Below are positions 46,847-56,684 of a DNA stretch of 64,000 bases, piece after piece (positions within the stretch are counted from its first letter, which is position 1; each line of letters begins with the position of its first letter). Source of the DNA: Pseudopedobacter beijingensis (GTDB lineage: Bacteria; Bacteroidota; Bacteroidia; Sphingobacteriales; Sphingobacteriaceae); NCBI RefSeq assembly GCF_042678145.1, contig NZ_JBHUDG010000004.1:1-64000 (forward strand), written 5' to 3'. The notes under the pieces were generated by a model. The model was not told where the DNA came from. It saw only the letters and a list, made by a program, of their open reading frames with translations, and ran no database searches. The translations under genes were made by a program, and so were the position numbers.

Positions 46847-47944
46847 ATGAAAATTACACATACCGAGATTTATAGATTAAGTGTTAAAATGGAGCCTTTT
46901 GCCATTGCTACGGGCACCATGGACTATGCGCAGAATGTTTATATCCGTTTATATAGTGATGAGGGGATTTATGGAGTTGGCGAATGTTCTGCATTTCCGT
47001 TTATTGTAGGTGAAACCCAGGACACCTGTATATCCGTTGCTAAAGATTTCGCTGAATTATGGAAAGGGAAAGATGTCTTAGATATTAGCGCCCGGTTACA
47101 AGAACTGGATAAGGCGATTGCCGGTAATACAACTATTAAAAGTGCCTTTGATATGGCTCTTTACGATTTAAATGCCAAACGAGTAAACCAGCCTTTGTAT
47201 AAATATTTAGGAGGGAATAAAAGAGAAATAGAAACCGATATAACTATTGGTATTGATACGGTTGCAGCTATGGTGGATAAAGCATGGGATTTCTGTGAAA
47301 GCGGTGCCAGGTGCCTGAAGATAAAATTGGGAAAAGATGCCAAAGAGGATATAAAACGTGTAGAGAAAATAAGGGAAACCGTAGGCCATAACATATTAAT
47401 CCGCTTAGACGCTAATCAGGGATGGAATTTTGAAGATGCTGTTTTTGCACTGAAAAGAATGGAAGATTACAATATTCAATTTTGTGAGCAACCTATGCGT
47501 ACATGGAATGATGATTTTTTGCCAGAACTGAGAAAGCAGACTTCTATAAAAATTATGGCAGATGAGAGTTGTTATAATCATCATGATGCCCGAAGACTAA
47601 TTGCTGCACAAGCTTGTGATAGTATTAATATTAAGCTGGTAAAATCAGGAGGGATAGCCGAAGCTATTCGCATTCACGATGTAGCAAAGCAAGCTAATAT
47701 ACCTTGTATGATAGGTGGTATGTTAGAAACCAGACTGGCTTTAAGTGCCAAGCTGCATTTTGCATACGCTCATCAGAATGTAAAGTATTATGATTTAGAT
47801 ACCTGTTTAATTGGGCATTTGGAAGATCCGGTTATAGGCGGAGCCCGTTATCAAAATTATAATTTGGATATAGATGATTTGCCCGGTATTGGTGCTGATA
47901 TAGATGAGTTTTACCTTAAAAAATGCGAAATGGTCAGGATTTAA
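46847..47944 (+). CDS. Dipeptide epimerase (enolase superfamily)
   Basis: Enolase-superfamily enzyme of 365 residues that probably epimerises L-Ala-D/L-Glu or other dipeptides released from peptidoglycan. The catalytic set is complete: Lys158-x-Lys160 (LKIKLG), metal ligands Asp188 (RLDANQGW), Glu214 (CEQP), Asp239 (MADES), and Lys263 (INIKLVKSGG). The N-terminal capping domain has GECSAFPFI. The gene order after a lytic transglycosylase fits murein recycling, though exact dipeptide specificity cannot be read from the sequence. Confidence 0.88.
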   Translation: MKITHTEIYRLSVKMEPFAIATGTMDYAQNVYIRLYSDEGIYGVGECSAFPFIVGETQDTCISVAKDFAELWKGKDVLDISARLQELDKAIAGNTTIKSAFDMALYDLNAKRVNQPLYKYLGGNKREIETDITIGIDTVAAMVDKAWDFCESGARCLKIKLGKDAKEDIKRVEKIRETVGHNILIRLDANQGWNFEDAVFALKRMEDYNIQFCEQPMRTWNDDFLPELRKQTSIKIMADESCYNHHDARRLIAAQACDSINIKLVKSGGIAEAIRIHDVAKQANIPCMIGGMLETRLALSAKLHFAYAHQNVKYYDLDTCLIGHLEDPVIGGARYQNYNLDIDDLPGIGADIDEFYLKKCEMVRI

Positions 47945-48006
47945 GCGGTGTGGATAAGATGACATAAAATCAATGGGATACATAAAAATGCTAAGGTCTT
48001 TTTTGT

Positions 48007-48014
48007 TAATTTTG
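48007..48014 (+). promoter_or_regulatory. TAnnTTTG promoter box of uvrA
   Basis: TAATTTTG (then CAGC) 45 nt before the uvrA ATG, an exact -7 match. No clear TTTG -33 partner was seen. Confidence 0.5.
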
Positions 48015-48059
48015 CAGCTTAATTTTAGACGTCGCTATTTATAAAGGTATTAGGCTTAT

Positions 48060-50909
48060 ATGAGTAAGAAACCAATTGATTTAGGAGAACAAAAAGATGT
48101 GGAAGTTTATGGTGCGAGGGTTCACAACTTAAAAAATATTGATATTTCCTTCCCCAGGAACCAATTGGTTGTAGTTACCGGATTAAGTGGTTCGGGAAAA
48201 TCCTCATTAGCCTTTGATACTATTTATGCTGAGGGACAGCGTCGGTATATGGAAACCTTTTCTGCCTATTCGCGACAGTTTATGGGCGGATTAGAGCGGC
48301 CGGATGTGGATAAAATATCAGGACTGAGTCCTGTAATAGCTATAGAGCAGAAAACTACTTCGAAGAACCCACGTTCAACTGTGGGGACCATTACAGAGAT
48401 TTATGATTTTATGCGTTTGTTATACGCCCGTGTAGCAGATGCTTATTCTTATAATACAGGAGAGAAAATGGTTAAGATGTCAGAAGATCAGATTCTTAAT
48501 CAGATATTAGAACAATTTGATGGCAAGCCCATTAATGTTTTAGCTCCGGTGGTAAAAGGTCGTAAAGGACATTATCGGGAGCTTTTTGAGCAAATCAGAA
48601 AACAGGGGTTTTTAAAAGTGCGTGTAGATGGAGAGATTATGGATGTGGTACCGAAGATGCAGGTAGACAGGTATAAGATACACGATATTGAAACCGTTGT
48701 AGATCGTCTGATAGTATCTCAGGATGATAAAAAGAGGATATACTCGTCTATACAACAGGCACTCAAAATAGCAAAAGGAGTAATCAAAATCTCAGATAAA
48801 GAAAATAACGTTTTCCATTTCTCCAGATTTTTGATGTGTCCTTCTACAGGAATATCTTATGACGAGCCTCAACCGAATACATTTTCATTCAATTCACCTT
48901 ACGGTGCCTGTCCGGAATGCGATGGATTGGGGTATGTATTTGATATAGATGAAGAATCTGTTATCCCTAATAAAAAATTAAGTATTTTAAATGGTGGTTT
49001 GGCACCTTTGGGCGAATATCGGGAAACATGGATATTTCAGGTTATCAAAGCACTTTCTAAAAAATATAATTTCTCCATGTCTCAACCTATAGAAAAGTTG
49101 AGTGAAGAAGCTATCCGGATTTTATTACATGGAACGGATGAACTGATTACTGTTCCAGTGGCTTATAATAAATGGAATGTAGAAAACTACCAGATAGAGT
49201 TTGATGGTATTATTAAGCTATTGGAAGAACAGAGTGAGAAAAAAGAAGAATCTGGTTCCGATTTAGATGGTTTTAGAGTAGTAAAAACCTGTCCTGTATG
49301 TGAAGGTGCCAGGTTGAAAAAAGAATCGTTGCATTTCAAAGTCGATCAGAAAAATATTTTTGAACTATCTTCTATGGATATTAAAAATCTGTACAGTTGG
49401 TTTGAAAATATTGAAGATAGATTAAGTGAAAGACAGAATATCATAGCTAAAGAAATTCTGAAAGAGATCAGATCAAGAATTGGGTTTTTACTGGATGTGG
49501 GATTAGAGTATCTTACTTTGGACAGAACGGCAAAGACTCTTTCAGGTGGCGAGGCACAGCGTATTCGCTTAGCTACACAGATTGGCTCCCAGCTAATGAA
49601 TGTCATGTATATTTTAGATGAACCTTCTATTGGTCTCCATCAACGTGATAACGACAGGTTAATTAAAGCATTAAAAGATTTACGTGACTTGAGTAATACC
49701 GTTTTAGTGGTAGAACATGATAAAGACATGATTCTGGAAGCAGATTATGTAATAGACATGGGGCCATCTGCCGGTGTACAGGGAGGAAAAGTAGTGGCAC
49801 AGGGAAGTCCTCAAGAGATTTTGCAAACACATACACTTACAGCGTCTTATCTGAACGGAGAAAAAGGAATTGAGATTCCTGAAAAAAGGAGGGAAGGAAA
49901 TGGTAAGATATTAACCTTAAAAGGGGCAACGGCAAATAACCTGAAAGATGTAAGTGTTGATTTTCCTTTAGGAAAATTGATTTGTGTAACCGGAGTTTCT
50001 GGAAGCGGTAAGTCAACGTTGATTGGTGAAACCCTGTACCCTATATTAAATAAGCATTTCTTTAGAGCAAAAAAGCAACCCCTGCCTTATCAAAAAATAG
50101 AAGGTTTGGAACATATAGATAAGGTTATTGAGATTGATCAAACTCCGATTGGTCGTACGCCACGATCTAACCCATCTACTTATACAGGAGTATTTTCTGA
50201 TATCAGAAATCTTTTTGTAGCCTTGCCCGAATCGCAGATTAGAGGGTATAAGCCCGGGCGTTTTTCATTTAACGTAAAAGGAGGAAGGTGCGAAACTTGT
50301 CAGGGTGCTGGAATGAAAGTGATCGAAATGAATTTCTTGCCGGATGTGCAGGTGCCTTGTGAAGAGTGTGGTGGTAAGCGTTATAACAGAGAAACTCTGG
50401 AAGTAAGGTATAGAGGCAAATCTATTTCTGATGTACTGGATATGAGTATTGATGATGCGGTTAATTTTTTTGAAAACATACCGTCCATCTATCGTAAGAT
50501 AAAAACCTTAAAAGATGTTGGTTTAGGTTATATCACTTTAGGTCAGTCATCCACAACTTTATCGGGAGGCGAGGCACAACGTGTAAAACTGGCTACTGAA
50601 TTGTCTAAAAAAGACACCGGAAATACGTTTTATATCCTGGATGAGCCCACTACAGGTTTGCATTTCGAAGATATTAATGTGCTGTTGGGCGTAATTAACC
50701 TCTTGGTAGATAAAGGAAATACAGTCTTAATTATAGAACACAATCTGGACGTTATTAAAGTAGCAGATTATGTTATTGATTTAGGCCCTGAAGGAGGTTC
50801 TGGAGGTGGAAATATAGTGTTTACCGGTACTCCGGAAGGTTTGGCTAATTGTAAAGATAGCTTTACCGGAAAATTTCTGAAGAAAGAGATGGTTGATATA
50901 GCTCGTTAG
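48060..50909 (+). CDS. uvrA: Excinuclease ABC subunit A
   Basis: DNA-damage recognition ATPase of nucleotide excision repair, 949 residues. Walker A motifs are GLSGSGKSS (41-49) and GVSGSGKSTLI in the second half; ABC signatures LSGGEAQRIRLATQIGS and LSGGEAQRVKLATELS follow. Zinc-finger cysteines are in CPECDGLGYV (with PSTG upstream), CPVCEGARL and CETCQGAGMKV ... PCEECGGKRYN. Acts as a dimer with UvrB. No uvrB or uvrC is in this window. Full length and intact. Confidence 0.97.
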   Translation: MSKKPIDLGEQKDVEVYGARVHNLKNIDISFPRNQLVVVTGLSGSGKSSLAFDTIYAEGQRRYMETFSAYSRQFMGGLERPDVDKISGLSPVIAIEQKTTSKNPRSTVGTITEIYDFMRLLYARVADAYSYNTGEKMVKMSEDQILNQILEQFDGKPINVLAPVVKGRKGHYRELFEQIRKQGFLKVRVDGEIMDVVPKMQVDRYKIHDIETVVDRLIVSQDDKKRIYSSIQQALKIAKGVIKISDKENNVFHFSRFLMCPSTGISYDEPQPNTFSFNSPYGACPECDGLGYVFDIDEESVIPNKKLSILNGGLAPLGEYRETWIFQVIKALSKKYNFSMSQPIEKLSEEAIRILLHGTDELITVPVAYNKWNVENYQIEFDGIIKLLEEQSEKKEESGSDLDGFRVVKTCPVCEGARLKKESLHFKVDQKNIFELSSMDIKNLYSWFENIEDRLSERQNIIAKEILKEIRSRIGFLLDVGLEYLTLDRTAKTLSGGEAQRIRLATQIGSQLMNVMYILDEPSIGLHQRDNDRLIKALKDLRDLSNTVLVVEHDKDMILEADYVIDMGPSAGVQGGKVVAQGSPQEILQTHTLTASYLNGEKGIEIPEKRREGNGKILTLKGATANNLKDVSVDFPLGKLICVTGVSGSGKSTLIGETLYPILNKHFFRAKKQPLPYQKIEGLEHIDKVIEIDQTPIGRTPRSNPSTYTGVFSDIRNLFVALPESQIRGYKPGRFSFNVKGGRCETCQGAGMKVIEMNFLPDVQVPCEECGGKRYNRETLEVRYRGKSISDVLDMSIDDAVNFFENIPSIYRKIKTLKDVGLGYITLGQSSTTLSGGEAQRVKLATELSKKDTGNTFYILDEPTTGLHFEDINVLLGVINLLVDKGNTVLIIEHNLDVIKVADYVIDLGPEGGSGGGNIVFTGTPEGLANCKDSFTGKFLKKEMVDIAR

Positions 50910-50964
50910 CCTAATAATCAGTAGTTATGCATAATGATTGTATTGATGTACTCATGAAAATTAT

Positions 50965-51177
50965 TTGAATTTTTATAACCATGAAAGGCAAAAAATAAGT
51001 ATATCGAATGATTCCGATGCTGATTATGAAAAAGCAGAATTGGATTTACTTAGAAAAGCCTTGAAAAGGTCTTATACAGAACGTTTCCTAATCATGACCC
51101 GATTGATGAGAATGGATATGATGTTCAGAAAAGCAAAAGTTACCCATAAAACTATTTCCTATTCAGATGAAATTTAA
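50965..51177 (+). CDS. Small protein upstream of a nucleotidyltransferase remnant
   Basis: Open frame of 70 residues using a TTG start; no ATG exists between it and the upstream in-frame stop, so the start may be damaged. The product has a helix-rich part with SYTERFLIMTRLMRMDMMF, similar in layout to small proteins often encoded before DUF6036/MNT nucleotidyltransferases. Its TAA overlaps the ATG of the next frame (TAATG). The following gene is broken, so this may also be decaying. Function unknown. Confidence 0.4.
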   Translation: MNFYNHERQKISISNDSDADYEKAELDLLRKALKRSYTERFLIMTRLMRMDMMFRKAKVTHKTISYSDEI

Positions 51178-51373
51178 TGGATGTTTTTGACGAAGAACTT
51201 CTTGGATTCTGGAAATGCCGGAATGATAACGATGTTAAATACATTATGATTGGCGGTGTAGCTAGGGTTATTATAGAACAACTAATGATATAGATTTATG
51301 GTTGGAAGATTCCTTAGTTAGCATATCTGTATATATTTCATATCAGAATATATTTGAAGTATGCTTATCTTAA
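51177..51373 (+). pseudogene. Truncated, frameshifted nucleotidyltransferase (DUF6036/AbiEii-like)
   Basis: Begins MDVFDEELLGFWK and reaches YIMIGGVA, the start of a minimal nucleotidyltransferase. A small deletion and frameshift at about 51263-51266 follow; in the second frame it continues GYYRTTNDIDLWLEDS, the catalytic DxD segment. About 21 unrelated residues later it stops. The normal protein would be around 180-300 residues, so most of it is missing. Together with the overlapping small protein it looks like a dead toxin-antitoxin-type or defence pair. Confidence 0.6.
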
Positions 51374-51389
51374 CCTTCAAATCCAAAAC

Positions 51390-53849
51390 ATGATGGACAC
51401 ACGAAGGGAATTTCTTAAAAAAGCTTCATTATTGGCAGGAACAACTGCTGCATTTCAAATACTACCCGAGTCAATCCAAAGAGCATTGGCTATTAATGCC
51501 CCGGCAGGCTCAACCTACTTAGATGCAGAGCATGTTGTGTTTTTAATGCAGGAAAATCGTTCGTTTGACCATTGCTTTGGCATGCTGAAAGGAGTGCGGG
51601 GCTTTAATGATCCCAGACGGATAATACAACCTGGTGGGTTGCCTGTGTGGATACAATCAAATAAAAAGGGCGAACATTATGCACCTTTCCATTTAGATAT
51701 AGAAAATACGAAAGCAACATGGATGGGCTCTCTGCCCCATACCTGGAAAGATATGGTTTTGGCCAGAAACGAGGGGAAAATGAATACCTGGTTAGAAGCT
51801 AAGAAACCTAAAAAAGAGTATCAGCATATGCCTTTAACCATGGGGTATTATGATCGTAGGGATTTACCATTTTATTATGCATTTGCTGATGCCTTTACCG
51901 TTTGCGATCAGCATTTCTGTTCATCGCTCACCGGTACCAGTGCCAATCGCTCCTACTTTTGGTCGGGAGCTATAAGGGAAAACCCGCATCATCCGGAGTC
52001 CATTGCACATGTAGATAACTGGCAAATAAATTACAAAGATCTTTCATGGAAAACATTTCCCGAACGATTACAGAAGGCAGGAATTGACTGGAGAGTTTAT
52101 CAGAACGAACTGAGTGTCCCTGTAGGTCTTACCTCTGAAGAAGACGATTGGTTGGCAAATTTTACAGATAATAATCTGGAGTTTTATAAACAATATAACG
52201 TTAGATTTCACCCTGCACACAGAAAGTATATTCGCAAACGCATAGGCGAAATAGAAGTTAAACTGAAGACAATGACACAAGAAGATGAGCAGCGGGGAAA
52301 ATTGGAAAATGAGTTATTGCGTTTACGAAAGGAAGATGAAAAGTATCCGGAAGAAAACTTTAATACATTAAGTGAGTTTGATAAAGAAATCCATAAACGG
52401 GCGTTTACCACCAATATAGGAGATCCGGACTATCACACATTAGAAGATATGCCTTATACCGAAGGTGGTAAGGACCAAATTATCAAAGTTCCGAAGGGAG
52501 ATATATTTTACCAGTTTAGAAAAGATGTACAGGCAGGTCAACTACCAACTGTTTCCTGGTTAGTGGCACCATGCCGTTTTTCAGACCATCCGGGGTCTCC
52601 CTGGTATGGTGCGTGGTATGTCTCAGAAACATTAGATATTTTAACCGCCAATCCAGAAGTATGGAAGAAAACCATTTTTATTCTTACCTATGATGAAAAT
52701 GATGGTTATTTTGATCATGTACTCCCATTTGTGCCTGCGCATAGTTCCCGTCCAGATACAGGGAAATTACCTGAAGGAATGGATACAGCAGCAGAATATG
52801 TAACAGCAGAACAGGAAAAGATCAGAACTAATAATCCAGAGGCAACTTTAGATAGCCCCATAGGATTAGGATTTAGGGTGCCTATGGTTGTCGCCTCCCC
52901 GTGGACAAAAGGAGGGTGGGTAAACTCGGAAGTGTTCGATCATACATCAAGTCTGCAATTTCTGGAGCATTTTTTAGAAAAGAAAACAGGGAAAAAGATT
53001 GTCGAAGAAAATATAAGTCCGTGGAGAAGGCTTGTCTGTGGTAATTTAACCTCTATATTTAGACCGGTAGAAAACAATACCAAACCTCAGCTGGATTTTG
53101 TTAACCGGAATGAAGACATTAAACGTATTTATAGTGCAAAATCGAAGGGCCTGCCCGGGAATTACCAGCTTATAAAAAATGCGATTCCCGGTAATGATTT
53201 TAAAGAGTGGATTCCTCATCAGGAAAAAGGAATAAAAGAAGCCTGTGCCCTGCCTTATGATCTAAATGTAAACGCAGTTCTGGATAAAGATAAAGGAGAA
53301 TTGCTGATACGTTTTGAAATTGGAGGAAATTTACCCAAAACCAAAGTAATAGGCGTTCCCTTTATGGTGCAAGCAAGAAGTGTTTATGGTAATGATGTAC
53401 AAGCAGGTCGAACATGGAATTTTACGGTTAAGCAGGGCGAGCCTCTGGTATATACCTGGGCCATCCATCAGTTTCAAGGGAATTACGATTTGGAAGTATA
53501 TGGGCCTAATGGATTTTACAGGTCTTTTGTGGGCGATAAAAATGTTGGTATACATATCCAGGTCGATACAGGCGATGGAAAACGGGGATTTGTTTTAGAT
53601 AAAATATCAAAAGATGTTACATTGTTAATAGAAGATAAATCCTATGGATATGAAATGCGGGTTTTTAACACAGGAAAAGCAGAGAAACAGGTATGGGAAT
53701 TGAAAAAATCTGGTGGGTGGTACGACTTTGAAATCCGGTCTAAAGATAATCCAGGTTTTGTTTATAGGTATGCAGGACATATAGAAACAGGAGGTCCGAG
53801 TATCACAGATCCGCTTATGGGAGGCGAACAACTGCCTGTACGAAAGTAA
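51390..53849 (+). CDS. Phosphocholine-specific phospholipase C, Tat-exported
   Basis: Exported enzyme of 819 residues. The N-terminus MMDTRREFLKKASLLAG is a twin-arginine signal. The catalytic domain has VVFLMQENRSFDHCFGML, the GTSANR segment, SWLVAPCRFSDHPG and LTYDENDGYFDHV, which bind metal in this phosphoesterase family. Two C-terminal DUF756-type beta domains (about 610-700 and 720-800) complete the architecture of TIGR03396-type enzymes. It cleaves phosphocholine head groups from lipids; in an environmental Bacteroidetes it may also serve phosphate acquisition. The start chosen omits 12 residues upstream of the Tat signal. Confidence 0.9.
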   Translation: MMDTRREFLKKASLLAGTTAAFQILPESIQRALAINAPAGSTYLDAEHVVFLMQENRSFDHCFGMLKGVRGFNDPRRIIQPGGLPVWIQSNKKGEHYAPFHLDIENTKATWMGSLPHTWKDMVLARNEGKMNTWLEAKKPKKEYQHMPLTMGYYDRRDLPFYYAFADAFTVCDQHFCSSLTGTSANRSYFWSGAIRENPHHPESIAHVDNWQINYKDLSWKTFPERLQKAGIDWRVYQNELSVPVGLTSEEDDWLANFTDNNLEFYKQYNVRFHPAHRKYIRKRIGEIEVKLKTMTQEDEQRGKLENELLRLRKEDEKYPEENFNTLSEFDKEIHKRAFTTNIGDPDYHTLEDMPYTEGGKDQIIKVPKGDIFYQFRKDVQAGQLPTVSWLVAPCRFSDHPGSPWYGAWYVSETLDILTANPEVWKKTIFILTYDENDGYFDHVLPFVPAHSSRPDTGKLPEGMDTAAEYVTAEQEKIRTNNPEATLDSPIGLGFRVPMVVASPWTKGGWVNSEVFDHTSSLQFLEHFLEKKTGKKIVEENISPWRRLVCGNLTSIFRPVENNTKPQLDFVNRNEDIKRIYSAKSKGLPGNYQLIKNAIPGNDFKEWIPHQEKGIKEACALPYDLNVNAVLDKDKGELLIRFEIGGNLPKTKVIGVPFMVQARSVYGNDVQAGRTWNFTVKQGEPLVYTWAIHQFQGNYDLEVYGPNGFYRSFVGDKNVGIHIQVDTGDGKRGFVLDKISKDVTLLIEDKSYGYEMRVFNTGKAEKQVWELKKSGGWYDFEIRSKDNPGFVYRYAGHIETGGPSITDPLMGGEQLPVRK

Positions 53850-53968
53850 TTTGGTGGAGAGAAAGAGATATAATCATAGAATTACTTAGAGGTTAAGTGA
53901 GAAAGATTTTGTACAGATCCAATATTGAATGTCACAGATAATAGTAATTGCGAATAGTATTGGAAAAG

Positions 53969-54163
53969 GGGTGTCCAAAAGCAAAGTCATACTATACAAA
54001 GAAATTAGGGCAGTCAACAAGGACTACCCTAAACAGGCTGGTACAAGACCGCCTAAAACTCAAAATTACAAAAAAAAAACATAAAATTGTCTTGTTTATT
54101 AACACAGAATCTAAAAAGCTCAGCGAACATACGACGACGGTAATACTAGCTTTTTAGACACCC
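53969..54163. repeat. 195-bp MITE-like element with inverted ends
   Basis: GGGTGTCCAAAAGC at 53969-53982 is inverted at 54149-54163 (GCTTTTTAGACACCC) with one substitution and one extra base. Inside is a hairpin TTAGGGCAGTC ... GACTACCCTAA at 54005-54032. An open frame of 69 codons inside shows no known domain. The end core TGTCTAAAAAG is shared with the 17415-17491 element. No target-site duplication was obvious. Confidence 0.5.
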
Positions 54164-54178
54164 TCTTGGTGTTTTTTA
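54157..54178 (+). terminator. Terminator downstream of phospholipase C
   Basis: ACACC CTCTT GGTGT followed by TTTTTATT is a classic short hairpin plus T-run. It overlaps the right end of the MITE-like element and lies just before the convergent SGNH hydrolase stop. Confidence 0.6.
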
Positions 54179-56611
54179 TTAAAAATTTATCAAGAATTTA
54201 CATGAAAGCATCTTATTTTCTTTTTTCAAAATGGCAATATAAACTCCAGTGTGATTTATCTTGCCGACATTAATTTGATTATTCCCTTTTTTTAGAATAG
54301 TTTCTTTTTTTGTTAATAAACGTCCGTTAGAATTATATATGCTTATTTCTGCTTTTTTGTTTTCCTTTTCTTCGTAAGCATTCACGATAATATCCTCACT
54401 TTCTGTCAAGACATAAACATTAAACTCATTATTAGTGTTAGAGCTGAAATTTATAGATTTTGGAGCGTAATCTTTATATTTACCATCTGTATCTACTTGT
54501 CGTAAAAAGTAATAGTTAATTCCCGTTAATGGATCATTATCTTGGTAATTATAAGTCTTGAATCCGGTATAAGTCACCGCAGGAATGGTCGAAAGTAAGA
54601 GAAATTGGTGATCAGAGCCAGCTCGATATATTTCAAAATGTGAGTTTCTATTTTCTGATAATGTTGACCAATTGACATCTATATAATCTAAATGTTTAAC
54701 TAATGTGTAATCAACCAATGTAACCGGTGTTGTTTTTGGTTTGTACTCTATATCCAATACCCCTAAATAATAAAATTTGTTGGTATGGGTATTATTATCA
54801 CTAGCAGTTACTTCTATAATAATTTTGCCCTCATTATCAGGTTCTATGTTTTGTACTGCTACTGTACCAAACGTGTTGTTTAGTATGTTTAATATTACAG
54901 ATTGCTCGGTTTTTCCCTTAATAGTATATTTAGTTTCTCTATTGTCGCTGGCATTGTTGTCTATTCTACTAGCATAAAAAGTCAATGAATAATAATTGTC
55001 AGTATCCAGATTATTTAATGTAATACCCGATTTGTCATATCTAGTATTAGTACCAAATGTACCTGTTGTAAAACCGTAAAAGCTATCTTTTGTTGCATTT
55101 GCAGGGTAATCCGTTGTTCCGTTTTGATCTCCATTATTATTAGTGCCTGAAAATGGAGCATGGATATTAATAGTATAAGGAGTGGATTCTCCAGTCTTAT
55201 TCTGCAAAGGAGTTGCCGCTGTTGAGGATACACTATTAATATTATTCCAGTGATTATTGGCTGTAGAAATAGTGGAGTTTGCGCTTGAGCCAAAATCAAT
55301 CAGTATTTGCCCTGTAGCAGGTAAAACTGTTTTTGGCTTGTATTCTATATCGAGTATTCCTAAGTAATAAAATCTATTAACATGGGTGTTGTTGTCACTT
55401 GCGGTTACCTCAATAATAATATTACCATTATTATCAGGCTCCATATTGTGTACTGAAACAATATTGGAAGTGTTATTCAGAATGTTCAGTATTACCGATT
55501 GTTCAGTTTTTCCTTTGACAGTATATTTGGTTTCTCTGTTGTCCGAAGCCGTAGCAATTCTACTGGCATAAAATGTTAATGAATAAGATTTATCGGTATC
55601 CAGATTACTTAAGGTGACTCCTGATTTTTCGTATGATGAACCTCCAGAAAAAACACCTGTTGTATATCCGTAAAAACTGTCTTTTATTGCGTTTTCTGGA
55701 TAGTCTACTGGTCCTGAGAGCGTTCCATTAATATTGGTGTTTGTAAATGGTGCATGGACATGTATTGTAAATGGAGTGATTTCTCCATTTTGGTTCTGTA
55801 AAGGAGAAGCAAAGCCCGAAGATACACTGGTGATATTATTCCAGTAATTATCCGTTGTAGAAGTAGTAGAGTTTGTACTTGTGCCAAAATCAATCATTAT
55901 TTTTCCTGCAGATGAATAAGAGGAAGGGATATATGGTTTTGCATAAGTTAAAATACTAGTAGTACTTATGACTTTGTTGTACAATATTTCATGGCCTGCA
56001 TTATTTAAATGGACTCCATCGCTTGAATCGTATTCTGCTTTAATCCTTCCGTCCGTTTCAGCAATTTCTGTCCAAAAATCAATATAGGTGTCAGGATAAT
56101 TAATTTGGGTAGCATTTTTGATCTCTACCTGTTGCTGTCTTTTTGCATTATCTGTAAAATTCCTGGGCTGTGTAGATGTAAAATAAATAGGAATATTTTG
56201 TGCATCTGCTAGGGATTTTAATACAGTGTAATTGCTCATTATTTCGTTGGTAGGATATCCATTCCCAACATCATTACTAGGCATATTAACAATAATTACG
56301 TCGGGATTATAACTGAGGGCTTTAGTTATATTATTGTTTGTTTTAGGTTGACGTCTGTCGGGAGGAACTGAATAATTATCAGGCATTATATCATAGGTTG
56401 TATATCCGCCTACAGCTAAATTAACAACTTCATTGTGGGGATGTAAATTTTTTAGATAGGCTGTATATCTTGAAACCCATCCCTGACCAGAAGTTGCTCC
56501 AGACCCCGCTGCTGTAGAGGAGCCTAATACAACAATTTTTATTACATTTTCGGCCGCATAACTCCCGATGAAAGCTAGTGTGAATAATAAAATGAGTAAT
56601 CTTTTTTTCAT
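54179..56611 (-). CDS. Secreted SGNH hydrolase with two duplicated domains and T9SS sorting signal
   Basis: Protein of 810 residues. Signal peptide, then an SGNH/GDSL esterase domain at about 22-220 with all blocks: VVLGSSTAAG (Ser), VGGYTTYD (Gly), NMPSNDV (Asn) and DGVHLNNAGH (Asp-His). Two domains of about 190 residues follow (about 238-425 and 437-622), each beginning with IDFG and containing SFYG, TLSNLDTD or TLNNLDTD and ETKYT; they are highly similar, so a recent duplication. The tail carries a fibronectin-like strand set and a T9SS type A-like sorting domain. Likely deacetylates or de-esterifies polysaccharide outside the cell. Confidence 0.88.
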   Translation of the reverse strand: MKKRLLILLFTLAFIGSYAAENVIKIVVLGSSTAAGSGATSGQGWVSRYTAYLKNLHPHNEVVNLAVGGYTTYDIMPDNYSVPPDRRQPKTNNNITKALSYNPDVIIVNMPSNDVGNGYPTNEIMSNYTVLKSLADAQNIPIYFTSTQPRNFTDNAKRQQQVEIKNATQINYPDTYIDFWTEIAETDGRIKAEYDSSDGVHLNNAGHEILYNKVISTTSILTYAKPYIPSSYSSAGKIMIDFGTSTNSTTSTTDNYWNNITSVSSGFASPLQNQNGEITPFTIHVHAPFTNTNINGTLSGPVDYPENAIKDSFYGYTTGVFSGGSSYEKSGVTLSNLDTDKSYSLTFYASRIATASDNRETKYTVKGKTEQSVILNILNNTSNIVSVHNMEPDNNGNIIIEVTASDNNTHVNRFYYLGILDIEYKPKTVLPATGQILIDFGSSANSTISTANNHWNNINSVSSTAATPLQNKTGESTPYTINIHAPFSGTNNNGDQNGTTDYPANATKDSFYGFTTGTFGTNTRYDKSGITLNNLDTDNYYSLTFYASRIDNNASDNRETKYTIKGKTEQSVILNILNNTFGTVAVQNIEPDNEGKIIIEVTASDNNTHTNKFYYLGVLDIEYKPKTTPVTLVDYTLVKHLDYIDVNWSTLSENRNSHFEIYRAGSDHQFLLLSTIPAVTYTGFKTYNYQDNDPLTGINYYFLRQVDTDGKYKDYAPKSINFSSNTNNEFNVYVLTESEDIIVNAYEEKENKKAEISIYNSNGRLLTKKETILKKGNNQINVGKINHTGVYIAILKKENKMLSCKFLINF
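54731..55908. repeat. Internal direct DNA repeat of the SGNH hydrolase gene
   Basis: The segment 54731-55314 is repeated at 55328-55908, offset 597 nt at one end and 594 nt at the other. The copies share long runs of identical or near-identical bases, so the duplication is much younger than most of the gene. Each copy codes for one IDFG-type domain. Confidence 0.8.
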
Positions 56612-56684
56612 TGTTTTTAAGGTTTAATTAATAGTTAGTAATTGATTTTCAAACTAAGATATTAATAATAAAACAAAATACCCA

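Noticed and set aside
53948..54157. 69-codon open frame inside the MITE-like element
   Set aside because: Basic, low-complexity product spanning inverted-repeat DNA; no transposase motif.
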